Source of the DNA: Rhododendron vialii
Lineage: Eukaryota > Streptophyta > Magnoliopsida > Ericales > Ericaceae
NCBI RefSeq assembly: GCF_030253575.1
Contig: NC_080557.1
Span: 39,601,001-39,665,000 of the forward strand
Length of the DNA stretch: 64,000 nt
Direction of reading: 5' to 3'
Shown piece by piece: positions 12,801-23,704 of the stretch. Every line of letters begins with the position of its first letter. The stretch's first letter is position 1. Position numbers and translations under genes: made by a program. The notes beneath the pieces are model-generated. The model was not told where the DNA came from. It did no database searches and saw only the letters and a program-made list of their open reading frames with translations.

Positions 12801-13624
12801 CAGACCCGTAGCTTCCCATTTTTCTTCGGGACTACCACTGGGTTGGCAAGCCAGGTGGGGTATAGTACTTCCCGAATGACGCCAGCTTCCAACAGTTGAT
12901 TCACCTCTGCTATCACAGCTTCGGTATGCGCGGCCGACGAGCGTCGAACTTTTTGCACAACCGGTCGCCTATTCGGATCCACATTCAATGAGTGCATAGC
13001 GAACGAAGGGTCCACGCCCGGCATGTCTTGTGGTGTCCAAGCAAAGACCTCTATGTTCCTCATCAGGAATCGATACATCTCCTCCCGTTCGTTCATGCTC
13101 AATGAACTCCCGATCAAAAAATATCTTCCTTCTTCCCCAGGAATGGAAAAACGTATCAGCTCCTCGGCTGACCGTTGTTCGGCGAGTACACCAACATCCT
13201 CAATCACTGGGGTAGGAGCGGCAGCCACGCATTGTACCTCCATGCAGCTCTGTTTGTTCGTTACAGTGCTGATGTAGCATTTCTTGGATTGGATTTGATC
13301 GCCTCGCAGGCTCTCCTGTCGTCCGTTCCATCCGACGAATTTTACCACCTGGTGATATGTTGAAGCAACCGCTTGCATCTCGTGTAGCCAGGTTCGGCCA
13401 AGAATGACGTTGTACGGACTTGGCGAAGCGACCACGACAAATTCGATCTCCAGGATGCGTGATCCAGCTCGCACAGGGAGGGTAATCAGGCCGAGTGGCC
13501 ATACCGGGGCTCCCGTAAAACTAACAAGGGGAGCTGACGCTGTCCGAAGTTGAGCGGGAGATAATCCGAGGCTCTGATAAGTGGAGAAAAACATGACATC
13601 GGCCGAGCTTCCCTGATCTATCAA
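9842..13624 (-). CDS. pol: Retrotransposon Pol: protease, reverse transcriptase, two RNase H domains, integrase
   Basis: Open frame of 1260 codons without a stop; its first codon (13624) is TTG, there is no ATG, and the frame stays open upstream inside gag, so it is probably made as a Gag-Pol fusion. Approximate domains: protease with DQGSSADV near residue 3; RT about 225-400 (PVVVPKKNGKLRVCVDY, YIDD near 371); ordinary RNase H about 490-610; archaeal-type RNase H about 695-830 (VDGAGAGIVLVS, NNEAEYEALIAGL, CDSQLIVG, HADALAGLA); integrase about 900-1150 with H...H/C..C zinc residues and a D,D(35)E triad (AFDIVGK, LSDNGSQF, GNGQAEASN). The C-terminus has the GTPIANPWN block and no chromodomain. 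These enzymes copy and integrate the element. All catalytic motifs look intact. The protease has DQG where D-S/T-G is usual. Confidence 0.93.
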   Translation of the reverse strand: MIDQGSSADVMFFSTYQSLGLSPAQLRTASAPLVSFTGAPVWPLGLITLPVRAGSRILEIEFVVVASPSPYNVILGRTWLHEMQAVASTYHQVVKFVGWNGRQESLRGDQIQSKKCYISTVTNKQSCMEVQCVAAAPTPVIEDVGVLAEQRSAEELIRFSIPGEEGRYFLIGSSLSMNEREEMYRFLMRNIEVFAWTPQDMPGVDPSFAMHSLNVDPNRRPVVQKVRRSSAAHTEAVIAEVNQLLEAGVIREVLYPTWLANPVVVPKKNGKLRVCVDYTNLNDACPMDRFPLPRIEQMVDATAGCERLSFMDAYRGYHQIALDPEDQEKTAFISPRGTFCYKVVPFGLKNAGATFQRSITKMFPGMLGVKVEAYIDDLVCRSIFARDHLRDLGEVFAVLKHRKLRLNAEKCAFGVSSGKFLGYMVSRRGIEADPTQILAVQRLRAPTTIKEVQRLTGMVAALNRFIRRSSDLCRPFFRAITTSRRRFVWTEECEQALQSLKQYLSHAPLLVKPLPDEDLYLYLAVSDHATSAVLVRREGMDHQPIFYSSKTMTDSQTRYLPMEKLALALVSAKTSLLPYFQSHRIVVLTEFPLRAVLRKTDTSSRILKFSQDLANFDIQFEPRTAIKGQVLADFFAELTPGLQDEANALAIAAEDSRIQEEEVLEGPSSCHAEPLRARYSLGRKKPKRQWKLFSGDAWRLTVDGAGAGIVLVSPSGTVHESVVSIGYTATNNEAEYEALIAGLQLALRLDADSVHVFCDSQLIVGHSNDDYQAKDRRMNAYVSHVLSLFGKFGRVEVEWIAREHNAHADALAGLASVYKTSGSRTITFDEVPKPSFEKPSEQVMAITLGSSQLDSVVAYLKNQVLPTNKREAYKIRCRAANFFLGPNDNLYRRTFTGPDLRVVHDDLVPAVLEELHSGSCGAHSGGRSLAQRALTQGYWWPKMVKQSEDYVKLCVRCQKHASLIHQPAFPLKMITSPWPFAVWAFDIVGKMPKAPGGFEYMLTATDLFTKWVEASPLIKTTAGDVERFIWKHIISRFGVPYAILSDNGSQFVASALKAFYAKRHITIQNSSVAYPQGNGQAEASNKTITRGLKRRLDRKLGKWVEELPHVLWAYRTTPRRSTGRTPFAMAYGMEAVLPLSTMIPTVRTENFNPVDNSALVGSELDFAEELRDNANLRHAAYQQEVARGYNRNVRARPFNVGDLVLRMVTEATKLTKLKDPYEGPYRVVEKIGHGVYKLAEMDGTPIANPWNAQKLRKFHG

Positions 13625-15843
13625 TACCCGTTGTACGGTTGATTTTTCAATGGCAATAGTACGAGAGCATCTGCATGTGGAAGTTGCACGCCTTTTAAGT
13701 CGTCGGAAGAAAAAGTTATAGTACCGCCGAAGCTAGGATCTTCCCACTTTCGCTTTCCCGAGGCTCCCACATTGCAGACTGACGCAGAGGCGACAGCCCT
13801 GTCAATTTCCGAACGAAGTTCGGCCGCCCTTCCTTCGGATACCAGCCCTTGTATTACGCTTACGAGATTGCCAACAAGAGGGGGAGGTGGAGGAAGTGGA
13901 TTTTGCCGAACGTCGATCCACTGATTGAGGTGACCGGCAGCTGCTAGCTCTTCTAGATACCTTTTGAAAGGTGGGCACTGCGTGGTGTAATGGCCACGTT
14001 CCTTGTGATACGTGCACATCCCCGGGCCGCTTCCGACGGTGCCTAAGAGTACCGTTGGCCAAACAAAGAACGGCAATTTGCCAATGATGTTAAGAAGTTT
14101 ATAAATAGGTTCAATGAATACCGTACGTTCGGCGACGTATTCGTCCGGTCGGGGTTCTCTTTTCGTTTGTGTCCAGGGTTGTGGCTGAGGGTGCTGAGAG
14201 GGTCGGCCCTTGTTGTTCGACTTGTTCGATGCCTGGCCCGAGCTACCCTGGCTTCCTTGCCCTTGACGAACGTTCGATACCTGCTTCTTCGGCCCTATCG
14301 TCTTGGCAGGTTCAGCTTTTGACGTATGCCGCTCGGCCATTGCTTCTTCGTGAACGCAATCTTTCTCGATTATTGTCATGAGCTCCCCCATCGTCTTAGG
14401 TGGATTTCGTGAGAGGTCACGAAACATTGCCGAGGTTGGGTCCAATCCATTCATGAAAGACTCGGCTGCCACCCCTTGATCACAGTCGGGAATGAGGTTA
14501 TAGACTTCCCAGTAACGCTCGGTATAGAGTCGCAGTGTTTCTCCCGCCGTTCTTCGCATGTTCACCAGCATTGATAACGTCTTCGGTTGAATGTTGCTGG
14601 TGACGAAGCGTTTGCTAAACTCCAATTCCAGCTCGTTAAAGCAAGAAATGGATTTGGGCTTCAACTGATTGTACCATAACATGATCGATTCACTGAGAGT
14701 GAGCGGGAAGATTTTACACATAAGAGCGTCAGAAAAGTTATGGAGGCTCATGGTTTGCCTGAAGCGACAAACGAACGCGACTGCGTCCTCTTTTGCCTCA
14801 TAGCGCTTCAGCTTCGGCATGACGAATCTGTCTGGCGGCCGCTCTTGTTGAATAGCATCCACGAAGGGGGAAGCCTTTGCCTTCCCGAGCTTCGAATTGT
14901 CTTCGGCCTGCCCTTCGGCTGTGATCTGTGGGGCGATAGGGGGAAGAACATCAGTGTGCCGCTCTGGAGTCTTTCTCTTTTCCCGCCGATGGCGCCGACG
15001 GTGCTCCTCTTTTTCCCTCGGTCGTGGAGCGGCTAGCATTAAGGGCGCCTGTGCCTCCCTCAAGCTTGTCAATGGTGCGTGCCGAGGTTGAAGCGCCGGG
15101 TCGACGGGTTGGTACACGGTTGGCAGGCCCGTGAATTGATCGTAGAGGACAATCGTATTATCGTGCTCCGAACGGTTTCCTCTGCTTTCTGTTCGGTGTA
15201 GACTGCCAGAGTTGGCTGAGTGTCGCCCATCGTGACGTTCGGAATCATGTCGCGATTGAAATGAATATTCCCGGTTGCTACTGGTATGGGGTCGCCGAGG
15301 TGGATCATTTAAGTCCACGGGCCTCTTCCCACTTTTCTGATTCATACGACGTTCGGAGCGGTGTTGTGTTCGGACAGATTCGCCTCCCCTGTTGGTTCCC
15401 GCCGTGGAGCCCGTTGCCGAGGATCTAGTACTCTCGGCTCGAATGATGCTTGTCAGCCGAGGTCGTGAAACCCCCTGATCGAGGCGCTCAAAGACAGTTC
15501 GTCGTTCGGTAACAGCGAGTTCGGCCGTTTGGGGTGGGCGAGACGGCCGACGTCGTTTGCGGGATCTATTCGGTCGACTGGGCTCGGCATGATGTTCGTT
15601 GGCAGGGGTTGCGGTCAACCCCCCGTCCCGCTCCTCTAGCCGTTGTTGCAGCATAGTAATAACCGCTGCCTGACGTTTTTGTTCGGCCAGGGCGATATCC
15701 AACTCGGTCGGTGGAAAACAAAGTTGGCGGGCTACATGTGGAACTGCCCTAGCCGCTTGACGGGGCTCAAGGTTGATAGATCCGTAGCCTTCCAACCCAA
15801 GGGTAAAGTTCTCTGGGCCCGGAGGTGAGAGATGTTGAGCCAT
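13621..15843 (-). CDS. gag: Retrotransposon Gag
   Basis: A 740-residue frame starting ATG at 15843, about 110 nt downstream of the PBS on the minus strand. The first 320 residues are basic, low-complexity and Arg/Ser/Pro-rich. A capsid-type retrotransposon gag domain follows (about 325-490; FVMPKLKRYEAKEDAVAFV, LSESIMLWYNQLKPKSI, LYTERYWEVYNLI). Near residue 607 the zinc-type motif CTYHKERGHYTTQC precedes LKRYLEEL-like sequence characteristic of Tat Gags. It packages the element RNA into virus-like particles. It stops at 13621-13623, inside the pol frame, which lies -1 relative to gag. Confidence 0.9.
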   Translation of the reverse strand: MAQHLSPPGPENFTLGLEGYGSINLEPRQAARAVPHVARQLCFPPTELDIALAEQKRQAAVITMLQQRLEERDGGLTATPANEHHAEPSRPNRSRKRRRPSRPPQTAELAVTERRTVFERLDQGVSRPRLTSIIRAESTRSSATGSTAGTNRGGESVRTQHRSERRMNQKSGKRPVDLNDPPRRPHTSSNREYSFQSRHDSERHDGRHSANSGSLHRTESRGNRSEHDNTIVLYDQFTGLPTVYQPVDPALQPRHAPLTSLREAQAPLMLAAPRPREKEEHRRRHRREKRKTPERHTDVLPPIAPQITAEGQAEDNSKLGKAKASPFVDAIQQERPPDRFVMPKLKRYEAKEDAVAFVCRFRQTMSLHNFSDALMCKIFPLTLSESIMLWYNQLKPKSISCFNELELEFSKRFVTSNIQPKTLSMLVNMRRTAGETLRLYTERYWEVYNLIPDCDQGVAAESFMNGLDPTSAMFRDLSRNPPKTMGELMTIIEKDCVHEEAMAERHTSKAEPAKTIGPKKQVSNVRQGQGSQGSSGQASNKSNNKGRPSQHPQPQPWTQTKREPRPDEYVAERTVFIEPIYKLLNIIGKLPFFVWPTVLLGTVGSGPGMCTYHKERGHYTTQCPPFKRYLEELAAAGHLNQWIDVRQNPLPPPPPLVGNLVSVIQGLVSEGRAAELRSEIDRAVASASVCNVGASGKRKWEDPSFGGTITFSSDDLKGVQLPHADALVLLPLKNQPYNGY

Positions 15844-15952
15844 TTGTTCCGTGCAAATATGAAGAACAAACAGGATCTGCGATGAACGAAGGCCCTCAAC
15901 GGATTATGAATGCGAAGAACACAAAGAACACCCCGAAAGTTGTTTTCTGCAA

Positions 15953-15970
15953 TCCCCAGCGGAGTCGCCA
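15953..15970 (-). other. Primer binding site, tRNA-Arg type
   Basis: On the minus strand TGGCGACTCCGCTGGGGA follows the 5' LTR after a 2-nt gap. It is complementary at 17 of 18 positions to the 3' end of plant tRNA-Arg(ACG) as I recall it (..TCCCCAGTGGAGTCG-CCA). A tRNA-Arg primer is known for Ogre-type members of the Tat clade. Confidence 0.75.
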
Positions 15971-15972
15971 AT

Positions 15973-16736
15973 TGTGGGGGCGTGATTTCTTCGTGCTCCT
16001 TCTGGTGCGACCGGTCTTGATGTACCTGTAGAACCGGAGGGGGTTGCTCCTCCGGGAAGAAGCTCCGATGATTAAGTCAGTAGATGGAAAGAAAGAAGTT
16101 TAGTAAGAACAGTCTGCAGGAAAGAGAAAATGCTCCCTTCGACTAGATTCTCCCCTCTTTTGACTCAGTGGCCATGCTTCTCTATTTATAGGCAAAGAGA
16201 TGAAGTGCTGAGTAAGTTGGCCATACTTTCCACGTGTCACGTTCTGCTCGCTTGGCGCCTTTCTAGCAGGGCCAGTTAATGAACACCACTTCTCTAGTCT
16301 TTCAGAGCCACATGGGCTGATGTCAGGAGGGTCATATCGTTCAGAGATGTCACTTCGAATGTAAGAGAGGACAGCCTAAATATCAGTAGATATTTATGGA
16401 AGGTTCCACAATCGTCCAGGTTCGGCGGGACCCGCGTCCAGCATACGAATTATCCGAGCGTATGACATCCCGGCCGAGGCACACCCTGGCCGAACAAACG
16501 GAAGTTCGTATCCGTGCGCTTGATAAAGCCCCGAGCGAACTCATGTGTCGTATGTTCGGATGTTGCTTATAATTGTTCGGTGAAGCACTCGTGGTTCTGT
16601 CTATCTTTCGGCCCAACCGAAGTCCAGACTTATTTGGAGGCGAACCGTGATAGCTTGGATGATGAGTCAAACAACGTGTGAACCCTCATCGCCCCTTTTG
16701 GACCTGGTGAACCTTCGGATATTTCGGCCCCCTACA
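15973..16736 (-). repeat. 5' LTR of the Tat element (764 bp)
   Basis: Same sequence and length as 4882-5645. On the minus strand it begins TGTAGGGGGC and ends CCCCCACA. It contains the presumed element promoter, TATAAATA at 16183-16190 on the minus strand, about 210 bp from the LTR end next to gag. The frames open inside the LTR translate identically in both copies, consistent with no divergence. Confidence 0.95.
16183..16190 (-). promoter_or_regulatory. TATA box of the 5' LTR promoter
   Basis: TATAAATA on the minus strand in CTATAAATAGAG, a near-consensus plant TATA context, placed so that transcription would run into gag. The same box is at 5092-5099 in the 3' LTR, from where it could drive read-out into the 3' end of the helicase pseudogene. 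Confidence 0.7.
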
Positions 16737-16741
16737 GAATA
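16737..16741. repeat. Target-site duplication GAATA, right copy
   Basis: Identical to 4877-4881 and directly adjacent to the LTR end CTACA at 16736. Removing one copy plus the element rejoins a host intron of about 700 bp. Confidence 0.93.
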
Positions 16742-18602
16742 TTCATCGACAACAGATAAATTAAATTATACATAAAATAGAGTAGAAAAAGTCAATGATT
16801 GTCAACAACCTAGTGTGCTGACAATGGAAGCTCTATTAAGGGCACTCACATAGTACAGTTCAAAAATGATTGCAATACATATGAAGGTCTGACTGTGCAC
16901 TAATCTTGAGAAGAAAAAACAATAGGAAACAATTGTATCCCTGTCGATGTCTAAATAAATTAACTGCACATGGTGAATGGATTCAATTTTATACTTGGCC
17001 CGAGTCGCACAAAAACGAAGATTAAAAAAGACATAGTAAAAAGAATAAATAGAAAGAGGATTAACAAGAGGACACCAATCAATTTCTCATCAAAGTTCAG
17101 GCCCCTGACAGCATGATGTTTTGATCTTTAGACATACAGGGATGCAAACAAACAAGCAAGCAAGCAGTTGAAAATACATGCCTTTCTTCCTGCGACATTC
17201 CAGAATGTATACAGATAAACGGAAAGTTGCATTCTACAAGTAACTTGTTCAGCTCAGCAGCTCTATTCACACTCTTGACAAAAATGACAACTTGATTGAA
17301 GTCCAGTGCATCAAGGAGGTCATTCAGCCAGCGATTTTTCTCAAGCTCACTTAGTTTAATGTAGTGCTGATGGCAAAAGCATAACAACAAAATTTCCAAC
17401 AAAAATCAGTAGGTAAGTCCAACAAAAATCATTGATGCTCAACAAGAGACACAAGAAATACCTGTATGAGACCGTGAAGAGTCAGTTTGGCCTCATCATC
17501 CACATAAATTTCCATTGGCTGAAAGAGACAAATATCACAAAGCGACATATTAGAATTAGAGAAGACGGGTTTATCCTTCATATTTTTTGGCTCCAAGGGT
17601 CATTGGCTGACAGAAAGGTCAAGCCCCCACTTGCACATTCAATTCCACCAACTGAATTCATGCAAGACTTGCTCCCCAATCTTTCATACCACCAACTAAT
17701 CTTGTCTGGCTAAATTATCAGGAAGCGTCACTATTCATCTTCAGTTAGATGAAAATTTTCTGATTTTTCTTCCAGACCTCCAGATCTAAACAGAAACTAT
17801 GCTATCAGTAAAAGAATTTTCAAATATGACCTTTTACTCCAAAAAAATGGTTAGTGCAGAAGGAATTTTATGCCATGTACATTGTTACTGTCTCACAATG
17901 GTGTACGAAGGGTAATATTAGTGACTGGCGTCCAACAATACACTTAAGAAGTGATTGGTTCCCAGTATCAGAAGCAGAAGGCACTTGTTTGATTAAATAG
18001 GTTTAAAAACATGTAGCATGAATGATGCCATACTACATTTTTGTAGTTCAATTATTTAGCTTACAGAAACAGGAGAAGTACAACAGTAATAGATGGCCGA
18101 TGCAAAAAGAAGTGAAACCAATCTCTGGGACATTCTTTTATACAAGAGAAATTGGCTCAATGCCCTGAAAGTGTCCCAAATAAATCGAAAAAACTGTCTT
18201 TGCTGTTTGTGAGAAAGATGATGACGATATAGTGTATTTGTTATGACAGAAATTCTTAAATAAAAAAGATACTAGAAACTGTCCTCCATCAGCTTATCAA
18301 ACCATGCTACAAATACCATCTTACATATCATGAATTCTACCAGGACTGATATTCCTTAGAAATCCTTAATCCATAGCACTGTAGATGAATAATGGCCCCA
18401 TATGTATGGTAGGCAAAATTTCATAAACCACTGAAGAACACTGATGATCCTACATCGTCAGTCACACACAATCACAAGTCAGAAAAGGAGGACATGAACC
18501 ATTATCAAAGGTGTGTTACAGGACGAACAAGGGTCAAGGGAAAAAAAACAATCAGTTACGTGTACACTTTCTGGATTTAGGATAGCCAAAAAGAGGCAGT
18601 TA

Positions 18603-18986
<384 letters not shown>

Positions 18987-19751
18987 TAACTTGTTTATCA
19001 TGAGGGGTCAGCTAAAAAATTTCCTGCACATCCTTCCTCATGTTTGTAGACAAGATGAGAAATTCAAATCATTTTGGTTGCTAAAAAAGTTAGAAGCCAG
19101 TCAGTCAAGCCACACAAAAGTAGAGAAACAATACAGGCCAAAATTGTGAAACCTTCTGGACGGACTATCAACATGCAGAAGCTTACCAAGTGATTCCAGC
19201 ATCTTGTCACACTCATCAAGAATAAAATGTCTCATATTTTTCAAGCCAAGGTCCTTATCTCCTGCAAGACCCAAGATTCTACCAGGTGTTCCAACAACAA
19301 TATGAGGGCATTCATTCTTCAGCAAATCCTTGTGCACCTTGATATTGACACCACCTTAAAAGACAGCAACTTAAATATCAGGCCAATAGGTACTGAACCT
19401 CTCAAACTCATGGCAGATCTGTAGAAATAAAGGATTATTATTAGTCGACAAACAAAGTCGTATACAACAATACAAGTTCCAACTCTTACGTATATGCATG
19501 AGTGGAGAAAGGCATTTTTGTCATTGCAGTATTTCCAAACTGGATGCATAGGAATGGCCTCCAATGTCCACGACATACCTGGTAAGCCAATTCCCTTGTA
19601 GGACAACGGATGAGAGCGGCAACCTGTCCTGAAACAGGTTCAATCTGCTGCAGCGTAGAGAGAACAAACACCACAGTTTTCCCCATCCCTGACGTTGCTT
19701 GACGGATAACATCCATTCCTAGGATAGCTTGTGGTATACACTCATGTTGCA

Positions 19752-22700
19752 CTGGTGAAGAAGCAAAGAAAATTGGAAGGGACGAATCCTCAGTAAGTAT
19801 AAATGACCTTCTAGATCCTTTTAATGGAGACGTTTACCAAACCAATTTTCGTGCCGGGAATCGTGAATATGGAATTAGTGTTCACCTGCACAATGTAAGA
19901 TGACAAGTTAAAAAAGAAGTACGGTCATGAAAGCTAAGCAGAGATATAGATGAAATATGCAGGTCAATATCTTCTGGAGAAGGAGGACTCAAAGGGCCAA
20001 CATGTCCCACTTTCAACCAAAACGCAGTGTCCACTGCCCAGGAAGGCTACGCAGTGATCTACTGCAGTTGAACATCACCATTAGAATCATTGGGTATAAG
20101 CAGTGAATATCGACAAGCAGGGACAGACCGGGGGCGAATGAGCCCGGGCGATGTTTCAATTTTTTAAAAGTATAGTTGTTTCTTCTCAATAATTTTGAAA
20201 TAGTAAGAGTTTGTCAGCCCAACATAGTTTTGCATGATCCAACACCTGTCCAACCAAGAGATTTTACACTTTGTATTAGCATAATTAATACTACTAGCAC
20301 CTTTCATATGTTACAAACTGACCAAAATATGAGCCGATGAGGACTAATGACTAAAATTATTTCCCCAGTTGCAACAAATAAACTTTTAAAAACAACATAG
20401 TGCTAATAAAATTATGTTTTCTTCTTCCGTTATCTTCTTCTCTGTTTGTGTGCATGTGATGGTTTTAATAGTATATATTCGGTTAGTTTTTTGAGGTTCA
20501 ATAACATACATTATTTTTGGTCTTTCATTTTGTAAGTGTTATTTTTTGAGGTTCAATAATGCTTTTTATGGTTGTAGTTGGTTTGCTTTATAATATTTGA
20601 GTTCACCAAAAAAAAAATATGCATTTCGACGAGAAGAATCGAACAAGTAAAAAATTATACTCAAAACACAATTTGTTTTGAATGAGGACAATTATTATAA
20701 ATCCAAAGGACAAATCTTCCAAGTTTTTTTCGTCTTTATTAAAAAATATTTGAGTTTTCATCGTGATTTTTTACATATTTTATCCTTCGTCAAGATGATT
20801 CAATAATCCACAAATGGACATGAAACTAACAAATGCGGAAAAAGATTGAAAAAGGAAAAAAATAAGCTAATTGATTTATTTATCCAAGCTAGACCTTGGT
20901 TTTTTATCCAAACAAGACCTTAAGTTTGATAATGTTCAAGTTTGGGATAACAAAGAAGAAAACTGGTCAAAAAATAAAATAAAATAAAAGAGGACAAGAA
21001 GATAACGGAAGAAGAAAATGTTGAATTTTTAACAAGTAAAACGGCGTCATTTTGCTTGAGAAATAAAGAAGATTGCTGTGAACTTATTAGATCTCTTTAT
21101 TGGTGTGTTGTCAAGCCCACAGCAAAACCTTCACAAAAATCTCACAAAGGATCTGGATCCGAAAATTGGACTATTGTCAAGATGTATTAGCATAATCAAC
21201 TTAAATGGAACTTGGTTAGTCAACCTTTTCCTATGGCTTCATGTGATGAGATAGATTACTCCCGTTTTATCATGTGTTCCGCTGACACAAGCCATTCTTG
21301 GACTATGAATTCAAGATTGCTATTGTCATGTAAAACAAGGAATTTTTTTTGGGTAGACGGTTAAGGGCGTCTAGGTCAACTTACGCATATCTCAACTAAT
21401 CTCCTCTCCGGTCCGGTCCGGTTAAAGACAAACCATTGATACCAGAACTAGAGAATTCACAAGAACCAAACTCTAATCTATTGTGTGGGGAACAAACCCA
21501 TCAACCAACTGGACTAACCACCTAACTCTGATCAATTGTGTAGGGAATAGGACTAACCCTTGGGACTAACCAGGGAATATTACACCTTCATGCGACTAGA
21601 TTCACGAGCTCGGCACATTTACGAAGAAATGAACTGTCTGCTTCCACAACAAGGATTGAAAAATAATTGTTGGCCATGCAAGTATCAAATGTGCACAAAA
21701 TCTAATACAAGCACATTTCCAGATTATGACTTGGATAAAATGCTTGTTCTTATTGCAAGGAGAGACGAGAGAGGGGTTTGTCTTTTGCTCCCAACAGAAG
21801 GATAAACACACTTAGAAAGCCAAGCAATAAGATCATAATCAATTACTCAAAAAAAATTGTTCATGAGCTGCCATCTAAACCACAATACCGTGTCAAAATC
21901 GTCCTTAAAATGATCAACCTTTTGCAAACCTATATCAACCCCGTGAATCAAACAAGATCAGTAGAACGAACATCCACAAAAGCCGCCCAACTCTTAAATA
22001 GTCAACCAAGCAGATGAAAAAGTAAGAACCATCAATCACAATTTCTAGAAAGGAATATAGAAGGTAACGAACAGTTGACACTGATTACAAACATCCATAA
22101 CACGGTTATACTCATCCTCAGCAGTACAATATTCTCACTCGTCCAACAAAGGAAAAGACTAACACCACAATTCCTGACTTGTATTAACCTAGAATACCAT
22201 TATTAAACTAGTAACCTTCAAGAACATTTCTTCGCCTGACTCAAAGAAGACATTTCAGAAAACTTTCAAAGGTGATCTGCAAAACCCAGTTAGATCCTCT
22301 GTCACAGCATGAAACCTGTAAAAAATTCTAATGTAAGCCGCAATGAAAAATTAAGTCCTCGGTCCTTAGAAGCAGGGCTACCTGAACCTGCAAAACTCGT
22401 AATACATGTAAGATCGTAACTTAAACAAGAGAAAAAGTTGATAGAAAACTCGTAATACATGTAAGATCATAACTTAAAAAAGAGAAAAAGTTGATAGAAA
22501 ACAAAACCCGGTATGAAACAGCATGAAAATTTCCATGTTAACTAGCCTGGAAAGTGCGGTGGTCACGGATTACCTGACTGCAAGCAAAGATTCAAACGCG
22601 CACACAATAAAAGCATACAAACAGAAAGATGTGCATGCTTTTCAGTAGTGGTCAAAAAGGACGGGAACAATGTGTGGGGGGGAGGATACTGCTTTAAGGT

Positions 22701-23704
22701 GATCCCTTAGCAATGGGAATAATCAAAATCAATAACCAAAATGTGCCACGTCAGCATTTGATTATCCATTTAGTTCATAATCAAACTTAACAACCTTTAC
22801 CTCCACATTGGTCATTTTTGCATCCCTATAAAAAAAAAAAACCCCACAATACACAATGCACCTATGTCCAATAGCAAACGAGTTCCAATCACGCACCCAA
22901 CCACACCAAATTATTCGTCTCGATGAGACGATTCTAATGTGGGGTATTTTTTAGTTATTGAGTTTTGAGTTTGGTTATTGGGTTTGGTTATTGAGTTTTG
23001 GTTATTGGTAAAAGTTGTTAAGTTTGGTTATGGAATGAGTGGAATTTGATTATTTGCTAAAAGACTTGTAACTTTGCTTATTATAATGTGAGGTGTTTTT
23101 TTAGCAGTGTTGTTAAGTTTGCTTATCGATACCAATTTGATTATTACAATGGGGATGCTCTTACAAGGCAGGTATCATCAGTGGTTAAAAATCCAAGTTC
23201 CGAAGGATGTGTTAATAAATTCAAAATACATGTGTTAATAAATTCAAAATACATCAGAATACGCAACCTAACTGCAAAGTACTCCACATAAACAACCCAG
23301 GAAGTAGGCGTATATAAGAACTGGGAGGGGAGGACCACTTTTGACGAGAGAACTTTGGAAGAAAGAGAAACAAAGCCAGTAATATAGAGAACCGTTGAGA
23401 AAGGTAAAAGACAACTGAAAAAAGGGAAAAGGATGGCGATAGAACACCATGCATGCAAGCACAAAAATCAAGCACATTAAAAGCAATTAGACAACCAATA
23501 AGAAAAAGAAATGAGGCAAAATTTTCGAATCATAGACAGTGAACCTGCACACCACCTGCATAGTGGAAAATGGAGTAAGCTATACTTGTTGACTGTGTTG
23601 GTTCTTTCATTTTTCCAAGAAAAATGGAACTCTCCATCAAATGAACACCCAAAAATCACGACACACAAGAAAGTGGGAGTACGAACCAGATAATACTAAC
23701 TGGA
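19752..23704. other. Intergenic region upstream of the helicase pseudogene
   Basis: No protein-coding exon was recognised. The expected first exons of a UAP56 gene (GYVGIHSSGFRDF-type sequence) are not found, so the pseudogene seems 5'-truncated. The region is AT-rich. It contains a 53-bp tandem duplication (22394-22499), a 23-bp duplication (23209-23254) and, from about 22690 to 23165, AT-rich sequence with weakly inverted ends (ATCCC..AATAATCAAA) that may be an old MITE. 20100-21560 shows nothing I can name. Confidence 0.45.
22394..22499. repeat. Tandem duplication, 53-bp unit
   Basis: Two head-to-tail copies (22394-22446 and 22447-22499) starting AACTCGTAATACATGTAAGA and differing at only two positions, so the duplication is recent. 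It lies in non-coding sequence. Confidence 0.9.

Larger units (their letters stand above)
4882..16736 (-). mobile_element. Ty3/Gypsy LTR retrotransposon, Tat lineage, complete and very young
   Basis: The 11,855-bp element is oriented on the minus strand: 5' LTR 15973-16736, PBS 15953-15970, gag 15843-13621, protease/RT/RNase H/integrase 13624-9842, 38-bp tandem repeat 9570-9710, a plus-strand antisense gene 6612-9179, polypurine tract 5646-5672, 3' LTR 4882-5645. Both LTRs are 764 bp, begin TG and end CA on either strand, and I find no difference between them by eye; GAATA flanks both sides. An extra (archaeal-type) RNase H between the ordinary RNase H and integrase, the Tat-style Gag zinc motif, a tRNA-Arg-like PBS and no chromodomain place it in the Tat clade. 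It sits in an intron of the dead UAP56-like gene. The -1 offset between gag and pol is the only possible defect noticed. Confidence 0.95.

Noticed and set aside
10348-13502. Many open frames on both strands across the pol region
   Set aside because: They are shadows of the long pol frame, which carries all the conserved enzyme motifs.
22690-23165. Candidate MITE with ATCCC-type inverted ends
   Set aside because: Ends match only weakly and no target duplication could be defined, so it is mentioned only within the intergenic entry.
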